Below are positions 1 through 6,455 of a stretch of DNA of 10,009 nucleotides, piece after piece. This DNA is from an uncultured Bacillota bacterium. Lineage in GTDB: Bacteria > Bacillota > Clostridia > UBA1381. Made by a program: the position numbers and the translations under genes. The stretch spans positions 1-10,009 of the forward strand of contig CASFSH010000299.1 in the NCBI GenBank assembly GCA_949297205.1, given 5' to 3'. The notes beneath the pieces are model-generated. The model made no database searches. It was not told the origin of the DNA and was given only the letters and a program-made list of their open reading frames with translations. How positions within the stretch are numbered: position 1 is the first letter of the stretch; the number at the start of each line of letters is the position of its first letter.

Positions 1-126
1 TTAATTATCAGATCTGTTTTGCTGATTTTGTCTGAAGACGATACGACATTTGCACTTCTGGTTCGATTAGATGAAAATACAAAATGCATTTCATCAGATA
101 TCTACGATCGAATCAAAACTCAATGA
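1..126 (+). CDS. C-terminal end of an unidentified protein (partial, starts before the window)
   Basis: Frame 1 is open from the window edge to a TGA at 124-126 and gives 41 residues, ending in DENTKCISSDIYDRIKTQ. The composition is protein-like, with mixed hydrophobic and acidic residues. I do not recognise the family. It lies directly before a serine-recombinase remnant, so it could belong to the same decayed accessory segment. With only 41 residues it could also be a chance open frame. Confidence 0.35.
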   Translation, partial: LIIRSVLLILSEDDTTFALLVRLDENTKCISSDIYDRIKTQ

Positions 127-139
127 GTATACGGGATAG

Positions 140-691
140 TATGCAAGCAAGTGTCCGACACCACAGATTGCTGAAAAGATTGTATGCAAAGGGTTTGTAA
201 ATATCTATAACCGTCTTATTAAGAATATGGAAATAATACTCACACCTATGCTCGGACAGCTTAGTGAATGTAAGACAATAAGACTCAGGAGACAGGGTGA
301 GATTGAAAATATAAATAAGGAACTTGCAAATATAACAGAGCAGATTCTGATACTTGGAAAGGCAAATGCCGATGGGTACATAGAATCTGCTTTATTTATG
401 CAAGAATCCAATGAACTTAATAATAAATTGACGAAATTGAAAAAGGAAAAGAAATTAATCCTTGGCAATGATGAATGTGAAAAAATATACAGAAAAACAG
501 AACAGCTTATCAATATTCTGAAAAAGACAGGTCCGATAGGCGAATTCGATGAGAAAACATTTAAGAGAGTTATCAGCAGAATTTTTATAAACAAAGACAA
601 GGTAATGACATATGAACTTACGAGACCCATACGTACGGTGCAACGGGAGGTGGAGGGCTACCGCCCTCCGTCTACCCTATTATTGGTATAG
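140..691 (+). pseudogene. C-terminal fragment of a large serine recombinase
   Basis: The frame is open from codon 140 (after a TAG at 137-139) to a TAG at 689-691, 183 codons. The first residues (KCPTPQIAEKIV..GFVNIYNRL) resemble the segment after the zinc ribbon in large serine recombinases. Next comes a long charged coiled coil (about residues 35-140, ELANITEQILILGKANADGY), then the typical C-terminal strand region (FDEKTFKRVISRIFINKDKV). The catalytic resolvase domain, the recombinase domain and the zinc ribbon are absent. An intact member usually has 450-550 residues, so this is a relic that cannot catalyse strand exchange. An internal ATG at 227 gives a 154-residue frame, but it has no good ribosome site. 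The last 24 or so codons (from about 620) look like translated group II intron sequence rather than recombinase. The recombinase identity is inferred from remembered family features, not from a search. Confidence 0.7.
621..680 (+). mobile_element. Possible group II intron 3' end remnant (domain VI and part of V)
   Basis: The stretch contains ATACGTACGGTG (629-640), which resembles the 3' strand of a group II domain V. A strong hairpin follows: GGAGGGC (652-658) pairs with GCCCTCC (663-669) across a TACC loop, and the lower stem GGG (645-647) pairs with CCC (675-677). A674 is left unpaired. If the intron ends in AT at 679-680, A674 is the seventh base from the 3' end, where the bulged branch-point A of group II introns usually lies. 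The end CTACCCTAT resembles the CTACTCGAT end that I remember from clostridial introns. No reverse transcriptase or 5' half is present. It appears fused to the recombinase tail. Confidence 0.45.
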
Positions 692-728
692 ATTTTATTT
701 TTAATTGTAAATTTGGTATTGTAGTTAA

Positions 729-757
729 TTGACAACATATTAATCAAATGCTATAAT
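729..757 (+). promoter_or_regulatory. Sigma-70-type promoter for the YgjV-like gene
   Basis: A TTGACA box (729-734) and a TATAAT box (752-757) are separated by exactly 17 bases, a perfect consensus match. Transcription would start near 764, leaving an untranslated leader of about 160 bases before the next gene. The rest of 692-927 is AT-rich. I see no further gene and no clear riboswitch fold there. Confidence 0.65.
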
Positions 758-927
758 AATACTATAGAAATGATAATTTTTAAGATAGTTGATGTTCGGC
801 ATTTAATATAATAAGAAAACAAAATTGATAAAAAATGGGAAATTATGATAAAGTTTAATAGTATGGCGAATAAGGTAAGATAAATATATTATGCTGCGGC
901 TTTGTAAAGGAGTTTGAAGAAAACAAA

Positions 928-1446
928 ATGGAGATATTAGGTCAAATACTGGGTATTATCGCGTTTGTAATAGCCTTTGCAGTTTATCAGATGAAAGATA
1001 AAAAAAGTCTGCTGATAATACAGACGGCATTGGTTGTGATTATGAGTATGCATTATTTTTGTTTAAAAGCTTATCCTGCAATGGCAATGAATTTATTTTG
1101 TGTTTTGAGAAATATAATATATTACCGAAAAGATATTTTTAAATGGAAATATACCTCTCTTGTTGTTTCGTTAATGGTTATGATAGTAGGAATTTTAACA
1201 TCATCGGGGGCGTGGTCGGTGCTTGTTATAATAGGACTGACAGTAAATACATATTGTATAGCGTTTGAAAATCCGCAGCATTTCAGAGCAAGTATTCTTT
1301 TTACTTCACCTCTTGTTTTAATATACAATATTATGGTGTTTTCTTTGGGTGGTATCTTGTTGGAAAGTATATCTGTAATTTCTGCGATAATCGGAATTGT
1401 AAGACACAGAAAAAAACTTATTGTTAATAGTATTGAGGGGAGATAA
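928..1446 (+). CDS. YgjV-like inner-membrane protein
   Basis: This 172-residue protein is very hydrophobic, with about five to six membrane segments separated by short basic loops. It matches the layout of the YgjV family (Pfam Imp-YgjV): an N-terminal GQILGIIAFVIAFAVYQMKD segment, a YPAMAMNLFCVLRNIIYYRK segment (compare YPAGASAILNAIRTLI in E. coli YgjV), and a C-terminal helix SLGGILLESISVISAIIGIV followed by basic residues. E. coli YgjV has 183 residues, so the length fits. The family function is unknown, and location in the cytoplasmic membrane is inferred from the helices. The nearest good ribosome site is AGGAG at 908-912, 15 bases before the ATG, which is longer than usual, but no better in-frame start exists. 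It appears monocistronic, with a consensus promoter upstream and a terminator that begins inside its own 3' end. Confidence 0.8.
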   Translation: MEILGQILGIIAFVIAFAVYQMKDKKSLLIIQTALVVIMSMHYFCLKAYPAMAMNLFCVLRNIIYYRKDIFKWKYTSLVVSLMVMIVGILTSSGAWSVLVIIGLTVNTYCIAFENPQHFRASILFTSPLVLIYNIMVFSLGGILLESISVISAIIGIVRHRKKLIVNSIEGR

Positions 1447-1478
1447 TATCAGCCAAGCTGTATTATACTCCCCTTTAA
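1437..1478 (+). terminator. Rho-independent terminator overlapping the stop of the YgjV-like gene
   Basis: GGGGAG (1437-1442) pairs with CTCCCC (1468-1473). ATAATA pairs with TATTAT inside it, CAGC pairs with GCTG above that, and the loop is CAA. A single-base bulge lies on each side. The stem is followed by TTTAATAT. The TAA stop (1444-1446) lies inside the 5' arm. The hairpin may also serve the minus-strand gene that converges from 1483. Confidence 0.65.
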
Positions 1479-1482
1479 TATA

Positions 1483-2304
1483 TCAAAATTCCATCATTCT
1501 TTTTCTGTAGTGCATATAATTTTCAAAAGGAACCTCGGCAGGAGTGCCATGGTCAACTGATGGAATGTAGCCGCCGTGTTTTTTCATAAATGGCATTATT
1601 CTGTCTATTTATTTATCAATGTCTTCAATTGTTGCAGCTAAAATTCTTTTATCGAATCCGCCGCGAATCAAGAGATTGGGATATTTCTTTCTTATTTCCA
1701 CCACATCGCATCCTGAAGCAACTTCAAAAGGTGACATATAGGTCATTCCGATTTCTGTATAGACATCTATTGCCTGCAGACAGTTTCCGTCTGTGTCTAT
1801 CTGTATTTCAAATTTTTTCTTCTGACGAGAACGGATATTATCAAGCAGTTTTGTATAGTAGGGGAACAGAAATTCCCTGATCATATCGGGAGAAATTAAA
1901 AGTCCTCCGTTGTAACAAATATCTTCTGCAAGAAATACCTCATCAAATTCAATTTCCTTTTGCATCATTTCAGAGGTTTTATCCGCAAGCTCAAACCATT
2001 TTCTCATTGCCGTATGTATCAGTTCGGGATCGTCATAGAAGGTGTACAATGCTCCTTCAGGACCAAGCAAAGAACGCAGGTACATATAACCGCCTATCAT
2101 ATTATTGCAGATTATATAATCCATTTTTTTATATTTTTTGGCATTTTCAATTGTCTGTTTTATAGCTTCTTTTCGTTTTGGGTTGTTAAAGTTCAATAAA
2201 AATTTTTTCATATATCTGTTTATGATGGATTGAACGTGCTGTAATTTATCAAAGTGTATGACAGATACGAATAAACAAAAAACCACAGGAAATACAATTT
2301 TCAT
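1483..2304 (-). pseudogene. Uroporphyrinogen decarboxylase-family protein (MtaA/CmuA-like), degraded
   Basis: The frame has the C-terminal half of a URO-D-fold protein, as in the corrinoid methyltransferase relatives MtaA and CmuA. Visible segments are AEDICYNGGLLISPDMIREF, FEIQIDTDGN, MSPFEVASGCDVVEIRKKYP and LLIRGGFDKRILA. After residue 231 an in-frame TAA (1609-1611) interrupts it. The same frame then continues for 41 codons with clear family sequence (IMPFMKKHGGYIPSVDHGTP, then ENYMHYRKRMMEF) to a TGA at 1483-1485. A GAA-to-TAA change would explain the break, since glutamate fits that position. The N-terminal third is missing: recognisable sequence starts only near KKFLLNFNNPKRK (about residue 33), and the residues before it look random and lack a good ribosome site. 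Intact members have roughly 340-380 residues. The gene is therefore truncated and interrupted, and probably non-functional. The original substrate cannot be told. Confidence 0.75.
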
Positions 2305-2342
2305 TCCTGTAGTTTCTGTAATATTTGTATCAGTATAAATAA

Positions 2343-2412
2343 TTTAAATGGGAGCAATGCTTCTGTCTTGCCTGCAAATATCAGAGACTGCGACAAATTG
2401 CAGCCTGCCCTC
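2343..2412 (+). repeat. Partial copy of the dispersed structured repeat seen at 6243-6405
   Basis: The stretch begins TTTAAATGGG and ends ATTGCAGCC, and resembles 6243-6302 over its length. It shares TTTAAATGGG, a GCT-CTG-CTT core, a GACT, and CA(A/G)ATTGCAGCC, with a few small gaps. The similarity stops where the 3' end of the nitroreductase gene begins, so only the 5' part of the repeat remains. Homology is by eye and the alignment is imperfect. Confidence 0.4.
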
Positions 2413-2416
2413 AAAT

Positions 2417-2938
2417 TTATAATTCGTCAGCCATAATAATATAACCGTCTTTACGCGGTTTTGCTTCGGGCTGTGCTGCTGCATAACCCAAAATGCAGTT
2501 TCCTATGCCCACATAGTTTTCTCCGAGTCCCCATTTTTTCATTAATTCTTTGCCTTCGTCGGTAAGGAAGGTTTCTTTGGCTCTGTGTATCCAGCAGCTG
2601 CCTATTCCCAGTGAAGCTGCGGCATTTAAAAGGTTACCCATAACAAGACTTCCGTCCTCTACATAGGTAGGAAAAGCAGAATCGGCGAAAACAATAAGAA
2701 GTGTGGGCGCACCGTAAAAAGGATCACCGTCTGAATTCATTATTTTTGCATTCATTTTTGACAGTTTTTTAATGGTTTCCTTGTTCTGAATAGCTACAAT
2801 AACAGGTGTCTGCCTGTTCATTGCGGTAGGGGCGTATGTACCCGCTTCAAGAATTTTTTTAAGAACATCAAGGGGTATTTGTTCCTCTTTGTAGCTTCTG
2901 ATACTTCTTCTTTCTTTTAAAACATCAAGTGCATTCAT
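2417..2938 (-). CDS. Nitroreductase-family protein (FMN-dependent oxidoreductase)
   Basis: This 173-residue protein matches the small nitroreductases that use FMN and NAD(P)H to reduce nitro, quinone or similar compounds in the cytoplasm. The N-terminal RRSIRSY (residues 10-16) is the typical phosphate-contacting FMN motif. It is followed by EAGTYAPTAMNRQTPV (31-46), GAPTLLIVFAD (76-86), the central helix segment LVMGNLLNAAASLGIGSCWI (98-117), and the C-terminal GLGENYVGIGNCILGYAAA (137-155). The length is normal for the short subfamily, and the physiological substrate cannot be told. An AGGAGG ribosome site lies 8 bases before the ATG. It is transcribed in the same direction as pepD but is separated from it by about 250 bases with a terminator and a repeat, so it is probably an independent unit. 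I see no clear terminator after it. Confidence 0.88.
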   Translation of the reverse strand: MNALDVLKERRSIRSYKEEQIPLDVLKKILEAGTYAPTAMNRQTPVIVAIQNKETIKKLSKMNAKIMNSDGDPFYGAPTLLIVFADSAFPTYVEDGSLVMGNLLNAAASLGIGSCWIHRAKETFLTDEGKELMKKWGLGENYVGIGNCILGYAAAQPEAKPRKDGYIIMADEL

Positions 2939-3010
2939 TGCAGATTCCTCCTTGTAAAATAATCAGTGTATTACTTATTGCCAAAACGCAGGTAATAATA
3001 TAACTAAATT

Positions 3011-3117
3011 AAGATGTCCCACGCCTCTAAGGCGGCGGGTTACACTTAATTTTTTCAGTGAGAGTACAATCTCCCGCTGAAATCGTTGAATGATGGGGTT
3101 ATGCCCCTTATTCAACC
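3011..3117 (-). repeat. Structured dispersed repeat, copy A (IS200/IS605 end or omega-RNA-like relic, tentative)
   Basis: This compact non-coding block has three hairpins. On the plus strand they are a GC-rich hairpin from CCCACGCC to GGCGGCGGG (3018-3039), TTTCAG (3053-3058) pairing with CTGAAA (3077-3082), and GTTGAAT (3085-3091) pairing with ATTCAAC (3110-3116) around GGGG/CCCC. Read on the minus strand, the GATTTCAGC...GGGACATCTT part aligns with copy B at 6327-6404. The strand given is the one that matches copy B read on plus. A GC-rich end hairpin after a run of smaller stems resembles transposon ends of the IS200/IS605 type, where the TnpB guide RNA lies, but no tnpB is present, so this is inference. 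Confidence 0.5.
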
Positions 3118-3125
3118 AATAAAAT

Positions 3126-3158
3126 TATATCACTTTGTATAAAAAAGTGCAAGATATA
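3126..3158 (-). terminator. Probable terminator after pepD
   Basis: On the minus strand TATAT and CACTTT pair with AAAGTG and ATATA, with a 4-base bulge and a 7-base loop, and a T-rich tail (AATTTTATTGG) follows. It lies about 30 bases after the pepD stop. The stem is AT-rich, so strength is uncertain. Confidence 0.45.
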
Positions 3159-3190
3159 AATCAATATAAATTTACATGAAAAATATTATA

Positions 3191-4630
3191 TTACAGACTG
3201 ATTAAAACTTCCTTAATAAATTCCCAAACCCGTCCTACAGATGGTACGGAGAGCTTTTCCTTAACAGTGTGAATATCGAATATATCAGGTCCGAAGGATA
3301 CGCAGTCCAGATCCTTTGCCTTGCCGCAGAAAATACCGCATTCAAGACCTGCGTGAATGGCCTCGATAACAGGCTCTTTATTGTATTGTTTTTTATACAC
3401 AGCACACATAACATCACGAAGATGGGAATCCCTTTTATATTCCCATGCCGGATAATAACCGGAGATATGAACGGAAGCTCCGAATTTTTTTGCGGTATCC
3501 GAAATACTTTCACAAAGGGCTTTGTTTTCCGTTTCTTCCGAACTTCTGATTGAAGAAAGGAAGTATATACTGTTTTCTTCTGTTTTCAATATTCCCAGAT
3601 TTGAGGAGGTTTGAACCAATCCGTCAATATCGGTACTCATGGTTTTTACACCGTCATGAACAGCGCATAAAAATTCGGCAATGTTTTCTGCTGTTTTGTT
3701 GTCTGTTACCGAACATTTTTTATTTGGTGATACAGTGCATGAAATATCAAAACTCGGTTCGTTATCCGATAATTTTACTTTGAGATTTTGAGCAAATTCT
3801 TCAACGGCTTTTGTTATAACCGATTCATTGCAGTCAAAGGCGAGTGTAATTGAACATTCATTGGGTATGGCATTGTGCTTTGTTCCGCCGTTTATTGAGG
3901 ATAATTGTACTCCGGGAATTTTTAAAAGAGCCGATAACAGCTTTCCTGCGATAATATTGGCATTTGTCCTGTTGTTGCCTATCTCAACCCCGCTGTGACC
4001 GCCCAAAAGGCCGTAAATACGTATATTCGCACCGGCTGAAAAAACAGAAAGGGGTTTAAATGGGAATTTTCCTTCACAGCAGATACCGCCGGCACAGCTT
4101 ACGGTGAACACACCTTCATTTTCCGAGTCAATATTCAGTAAAGTTCGTCCCGAGATACAGGAAAAGTCAAGATTAATCGCACCGTCCATGCCCGTTTCCT
4201 CATCTGATGTCAGTACAATTTCAAGAGGAGGATGTGGTATGTCGGTGCTGTCAAGGAGAGCAAGAGCATATGCAACGGCGATACCGTCATCAGCGCCTAA
4301 GGTTGTGTTTTCAGCATGAATATAATCTCCATTGTAAATTAGCCGCAGACCGTCTTTTTCAAAGTTTATATCAGAATCTGCCGTTTTTTCACATACCATG
4401 TCAAGATGCCCCTGAATAATAACAGCAGGTTTTTTTTCATAACCCAAAGTTGCATTTTTTTTAATTATAATGTTGTTGTATCCATCCTGACTGTACCAAA
4501 AATTATTCTTTTCGGCAAATTCGGCGCAATAGTCGCTTATTGCCTTCGTATTTCCCGAACCTCTGGGAATTTGGGATATTTTATAAAAATAATAAAAAAC
4601 ATTTTGAGGGTAAGGCAAATTTTTTGACAT
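3191..4630 (-). CDS. pepD: Xaa-His dipeptidase / aminoacyl-histidine dipeptidase (peptidase M20C)
   Basis: This 479-residue cytoplasmic zinc dipeptidase is expected to cleave Xaa-His and other dipeptides for amino-acid salvage. The M20 metal and catalytic residues are visible: GHLDMV (His75, Asp77), LGADDGIAVA (bridging Asp near 114), SDEETGMDG (Glu144/145), NIDSENEG (Asp168) and HAGLECGIF (His426). The lid-domain signature GGHSGVEIG is at 210-218 and KHNAIPNE at 251-258. The final metal-ligand region, usually SPHSPDE-like, reads FDIHTVKEKL (His453). Length fits PepD, usually 480-490 residues. The start chosen is the ATG at 4628-4630, with GGAGG 7-8 bases upstream. A longer frame to 4711 would begin inside the candidate promoter, and its extra 27 residues do not look conserved. 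It is divergent from rmuC. Confidence 0.92.
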   Translation of the reverse strand: MSKNLPYPQNVFYYFYKISQIPRGSGNTKAISDYCAEFAEKNNFWYSQDGYNNIIIKKNATLGYEKKPAVIIQGHLDMVCEKTADSDINFEKDGLRLIYNGDYIHAENTTLGADDGIAVAYALALLDSTDIPHPPLEIVLTSDEETGMDGAINLDFSCISGRTLLNIDSENEGVFTVSCAGGICCEGKFPFKPLSVFSAGANIRIYGLLGGHSGVEIGNNRTNANIIAGKLLSALLKIPGVQLSSINGGTKHNAIPNECSITLAFDCNESVITKAVEEFAQNLKVKLSDNEPSFDISCTVSPNKKCSVTDNKTAENIAEFLCAVHDGVKTMSTDIDGLVQTSSNLGILKTEENSIYFLSSIRSSEETENKALCESISDTAKKFGASVHISGYYPAWEYKRDSHLRDVMCAVYKKQYNKEPVIEAIHAGLECGIFCGKAKDLDCVSFGPDIFDIHTVKEKLSVPSVGRVWEFIKEVLISL

Positions 4631-4682
4631 ACTCAGTCCTCCGTTAAAATATAAATTTGTATTTTGTGCCTGTATAGTTATT

Positions 4683-4711
4683 ATAATACCATAAGTAGGA
4701 TATATATTCAA
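4683..4711 (-). promoter_or_regulatory. Candidate promoter for pepD
   Basis: On the minus strand TTGAAT (4706-4711) and TATTAT (4683-4688) are separated by 17 bases. Transcription would start near 4676, giving a leader of about 45 bases before the chosen pepD start. The region is AT-rich, so chance matches are possible. Confidence 0.45.
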
Positions 4712-4754
4712 TAGTTAGTTACAATTCAAAAAATTTTGTATTTATATTTTTATA

Positions 4755-4783
4755 TTGCAATTTTCTTTATTTTTTTATATAAT
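4755..4783 (+). promoter_or_regulatory. Candidate promoter for rmuC
   Basis: TTGCAA (4755-4760) and TATAAT (4778-4783) are separated by 17 bases. The start point would be near 4790, leaving a leader of about 130 bases that contains the palindrome at 4796-4874. It is back to back with the pepD promoter. Confidence 0.45.
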
Positions 4784-4795
4784 ATTTTAAGTAAG

Positions 4796-4897
4796 GTCAC
4801 AAAGAAAAGGATACCCGAAAGACTATACATTTTACCTGTTTCATATTGTATCGGGTGTCCGTATTCTTTTTGACATCAGGGATAAATACGGGAACAC
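4796..4897 (+). promoter_or_regulatory. Structured rmuC leader: long palindrome with a competing hairpin (attenuator-like)
   Basis: First hairpin: GGATACCCGA (4809-4818) pairs with TCGGGTGTCC (4851-4860), extended by AAAGAA (4801-4806) with TTCTTT (4864-4869) and GTCA (4796-4799) with TGAC (4871-4874). The T-rich TTCTTTTT lies on its 3' side, so it could stop transcription. Second hairpin: GTGTCCGTAT (4855-4864) pairs with ATACGG...ACAC (4886-4897, two-base bulge). The two share 4855-4864 and cannot form together. The second ends 11 bases before the ribosome site (GGAGG, 4909-4913). Regulation is inference, and the palindrome could instead be a small inverted-repeat insertion. Confidence 0.45.
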
Positions 4898-4919
4898 TGT
4901 GACAAAATGGAGGAACGAG

Positions 4920-6206
4920 ATGGAGACAATAATATTAATAGGGGTTATATTTATAATTATTTTTCAGACAGTTATATTTATATCATTAAAAAAAGCCAAT
5001 ACGGGAGATGACACACAGACACAAAACAGTGTAATACAGAATGTTATAAACAGTATAAAGAATATAGGAGACCTGATAACGGCAAATCAGAAGAATACCG
5101 ACGAAATACAGACAAAAAAGCTTGATGATATGGACAGAAGGGTTACAGAGCGTCAGGGTGAAATAAACCGTATGCTGGGAGAAAATTTTACCCGTATGGA
5201 AACAAGATTCAAAACCTACGAAAGTATGAATGAGCAAAAACTCGAAGCAATCAGAGAAACCGTCGAAAAGAAACTGGAAAAAATATCTGATGATAATGCA
5301 AAAAAACTTGAAGAGATGCGCAGAACCGTGGACGACAAACTGCAAAAAACCCTTGAAGAAAAGATGAATCAGTCCTTTAAACTTGTAAGTGAAAGACTGG
5401 AACAGGTATATAAGGGCCTTGGAGAGATGCAGACATTGGCGGTAGGTGTGGGAGATTTAAAAAAGGTACTGTCCAACGTAAAGGCAAGAGGAATTTTGGG
5501 AGAAATTCAACTTGGCGCAATATTGAAGGAGATATTGTCACCGGAACAGTATGAAGAAAATGTGGCAACAATACCACAGAGTAAAAATGTTGTTGAATTT
5601 GCAATCAAAATGCCTTCAGGGGAAAATTCATTTATATATCTGCCCATAGATTCAAAATTTCCTCAGGACGCATATATTGAGCTGCAGAATGCATATGAGA
5701 CAGGAAACGGGGAAATAATTAAGGCGGCGTCAAAGACGTTGGAAAGCAGAATAAAATCCTTTGCAAAGGATATACATACAAAATATATTGAAGTACCTTA
5801 TACCACCGATTTTGCGGTTATGTTTCTGCCCTTTGAAGGACTGTATGCAGAAGCGGTGAATATGCCGGGATTGGTGGAGTATCTGCAAAGGGAATATCAT
5901 GTAAATATTGCCGGGCCAAGCACAATGGCGGCATTGTTAAACAGTATTCAAATGGGCTTTAAAACTCTTGCTATACAGAAACGGTCCCGGGAGGTGTGGA
6001 CTGTTCTCGGTGCTGTTAAATCGGAATTTGATAAATTTGCAAAGGTTATAGAAACGGCACAGCAGAGAATCAATCAGGCAAATAAAGAACTGGATACGCT
6101 TGTGGGGGTACGAACAAGAGCAATACAAAGACAACTCAGAAATGTTGAATCGGTAGAACTTGGGCAAGAGAGCGGATTGAATTCTTTGGAGGAAGAAGAG
6201 TCGTGA
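4920..6206 (+). CDS. rmuC: RmuC-family DNA recombination protein
   Basis: This 428-residue protein has the three-part RmuC layout. An N-terminal membrane helix (about residues 3-22, ILIGVIFIIIFQTVIFISL) is followed by a long charged coiled coil (about 55-165) and the C-terminal RmuC domain with a nuclease-like fold (about 180-400). Conserved stretches are VKARGILGEIQLGAILKEIL (187-206), LPIDSKFPQDAY (241-252), TDFAVMFLPFEGLYAEA (296-312), GPSTMAALLNSIQMGFKTLA (332-351) and REVWTVLGAVKSEFDKF (357-373). E. coli RmuC has 475 residues, so this is a slightly short member. The family is linked genetically to limiting inverted-repeat rearrangements; its biochemical activity is poorly defined. The ATG at 4920 is chosen because GGAGG (4909-4913) lies 6 bases upstream. 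An in-frame GTG at 4899 would add 7 residues without a good ribosome site. It is monocistronic, with a structured leader. Confidence 0.92.
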   Translation: METIILIGVIFIIIFQTVIFISLKKANTGDDTQTQNSVIQNVINSIKNIGDLITANQKNTDEIQTKKLDDMDRRVTERQGEINRMLGENFTRMETRFKTYESMNEQKLEAIRETVEKKLEKISDDNAKKLEEMRRTVDDKLQKTLEEKMNQSFKLVSERLEQVYKGLGEMQTLAVGVGDLKKVLSNVKARGILGEIQLGAILKEILSPEQYEENVATIPQSKNVVEFAIKMPSGENSFIYLPIDSKFPQDAYIELQNAYETGNGEIIKAASKTLESRIKSFAKDIHTKYIEVPYTTDFAVMFLPFEGLYAEAVNMPGLVEYLQREYHVNIAGPSTMAALLNSIQMGFKTLAIQKRSREVWTVLGAVKSEFDKFAKVIETAQQRINQANKELDTLVGVRTRAIQRQLRNVESVELGQESGLNSLEEEES

Positions 6207-6242
6207 ATTTTGTTTTAAATTCGTCGGCAGGAAAAGCGGAGG

Positions 6243-6405
6243 TTTAAATGGGGGAAGCTCTGCTTTACTTATAAGGAGCGGGACTTACCACAGATTGCAG
6301 CCGGCAAAGGGAGCGTTAACTTCTCAGTGTTTCGATGGGAGATTACAATTTTCACTGAAATTATGAAATGTCCTCCCGCCGATTATAGAGGCGGGGGACA
6401 TCTTT
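6243..6405 (+). repeat. Structured dispersed repeat, copy B
   Basis: This non-coding block fills most of the gap between the convergent rmuC and PHP genes. It ends in a near-perfect hairpin (6368-6401). Upstream of that, TCAGTG (6327-6332) can pair with CACTGA (6353-6358) around GGGAGATTAC. From about 6327 on it aligns with copy A read on the minus strand, sharing GGGAGATT, CACTGAAA, CCCGCCG, TAGAGGCG and GGGACATCTT. Its 5' part (6243-6302) aligns with the partial copy at 2343-2412. The modular structure and multiple copies suggest a non-autonomous element or a stand-alone structured RNA. The relation to IS200/IS605 ends is a guess. A plus-strand open frame crossing it (6327-6533) is not judged to be a gene. 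Confidence 0.5.
6368..6405 (+). terminator. Strong hairpin, probable bidirectional terminator between rmuC and the PHP gene
   Basis: ATGTCC (6368-6373) pairs with GGACAT (6396-6401), and CCCGCC (6375-6380) pairs with GGCGGG (6390-6395). This gives 12 base pairs with one bulged T and a 9-base loop, followed by CTTTGTTTATATT on plus and TTTCATAATTT on minus. It lies between convergent genes and forms the end of repeat copy B, so the repeat may have been kept as a terminator. Confidence 0.55.
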
Positions 6406-6455
6406 GTTTATATTCGGAAGATATATTTTGTGGTTTGGCAACATATCAAAGGGCA

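Noticed and set aside
205..630. Minus-strand hydrophobic open frame of 141 codons
   Set aside because: It is the complement of the recombinase coiled coil. Leu/Ser/Phe/Ile-rich shadows are expected opposite Lys/Glu-rich coding sequence.
1609..1611. In-frame TAA in a methyltransferase-related gene as a recoded codon (as with pyrrolysine)
   Set aside because: Pyrrolysine uses TAG, while this is TAA, and TAA is a normal stop for other genes here (YgjV-like, pepD, radical SAM). The gene also lacks its N-terminus, so decay is simpler.
2956..2984. Minus-strand promoter TTGGCA-17-TATTTT before the nitroreductase gene
   Set aside because: The start point would fall within the Shine-Dalgarno site (2947-2953), leaving no usable leader.
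4801..4869. Bidirectional terminator serving two genes that meet here
   Set aside because: The flanking genes diverge rather than converge, so no gene ends here. A leader structure or an inserted palindrome fits better.
3011..6405. Composite transposon bounded by the inverted repeats
   Set aside because: The enclosed genes are pepD and rmuC, which look like ordinary chromosomal genes, no transposase is present, and no target-site duplication is visible.
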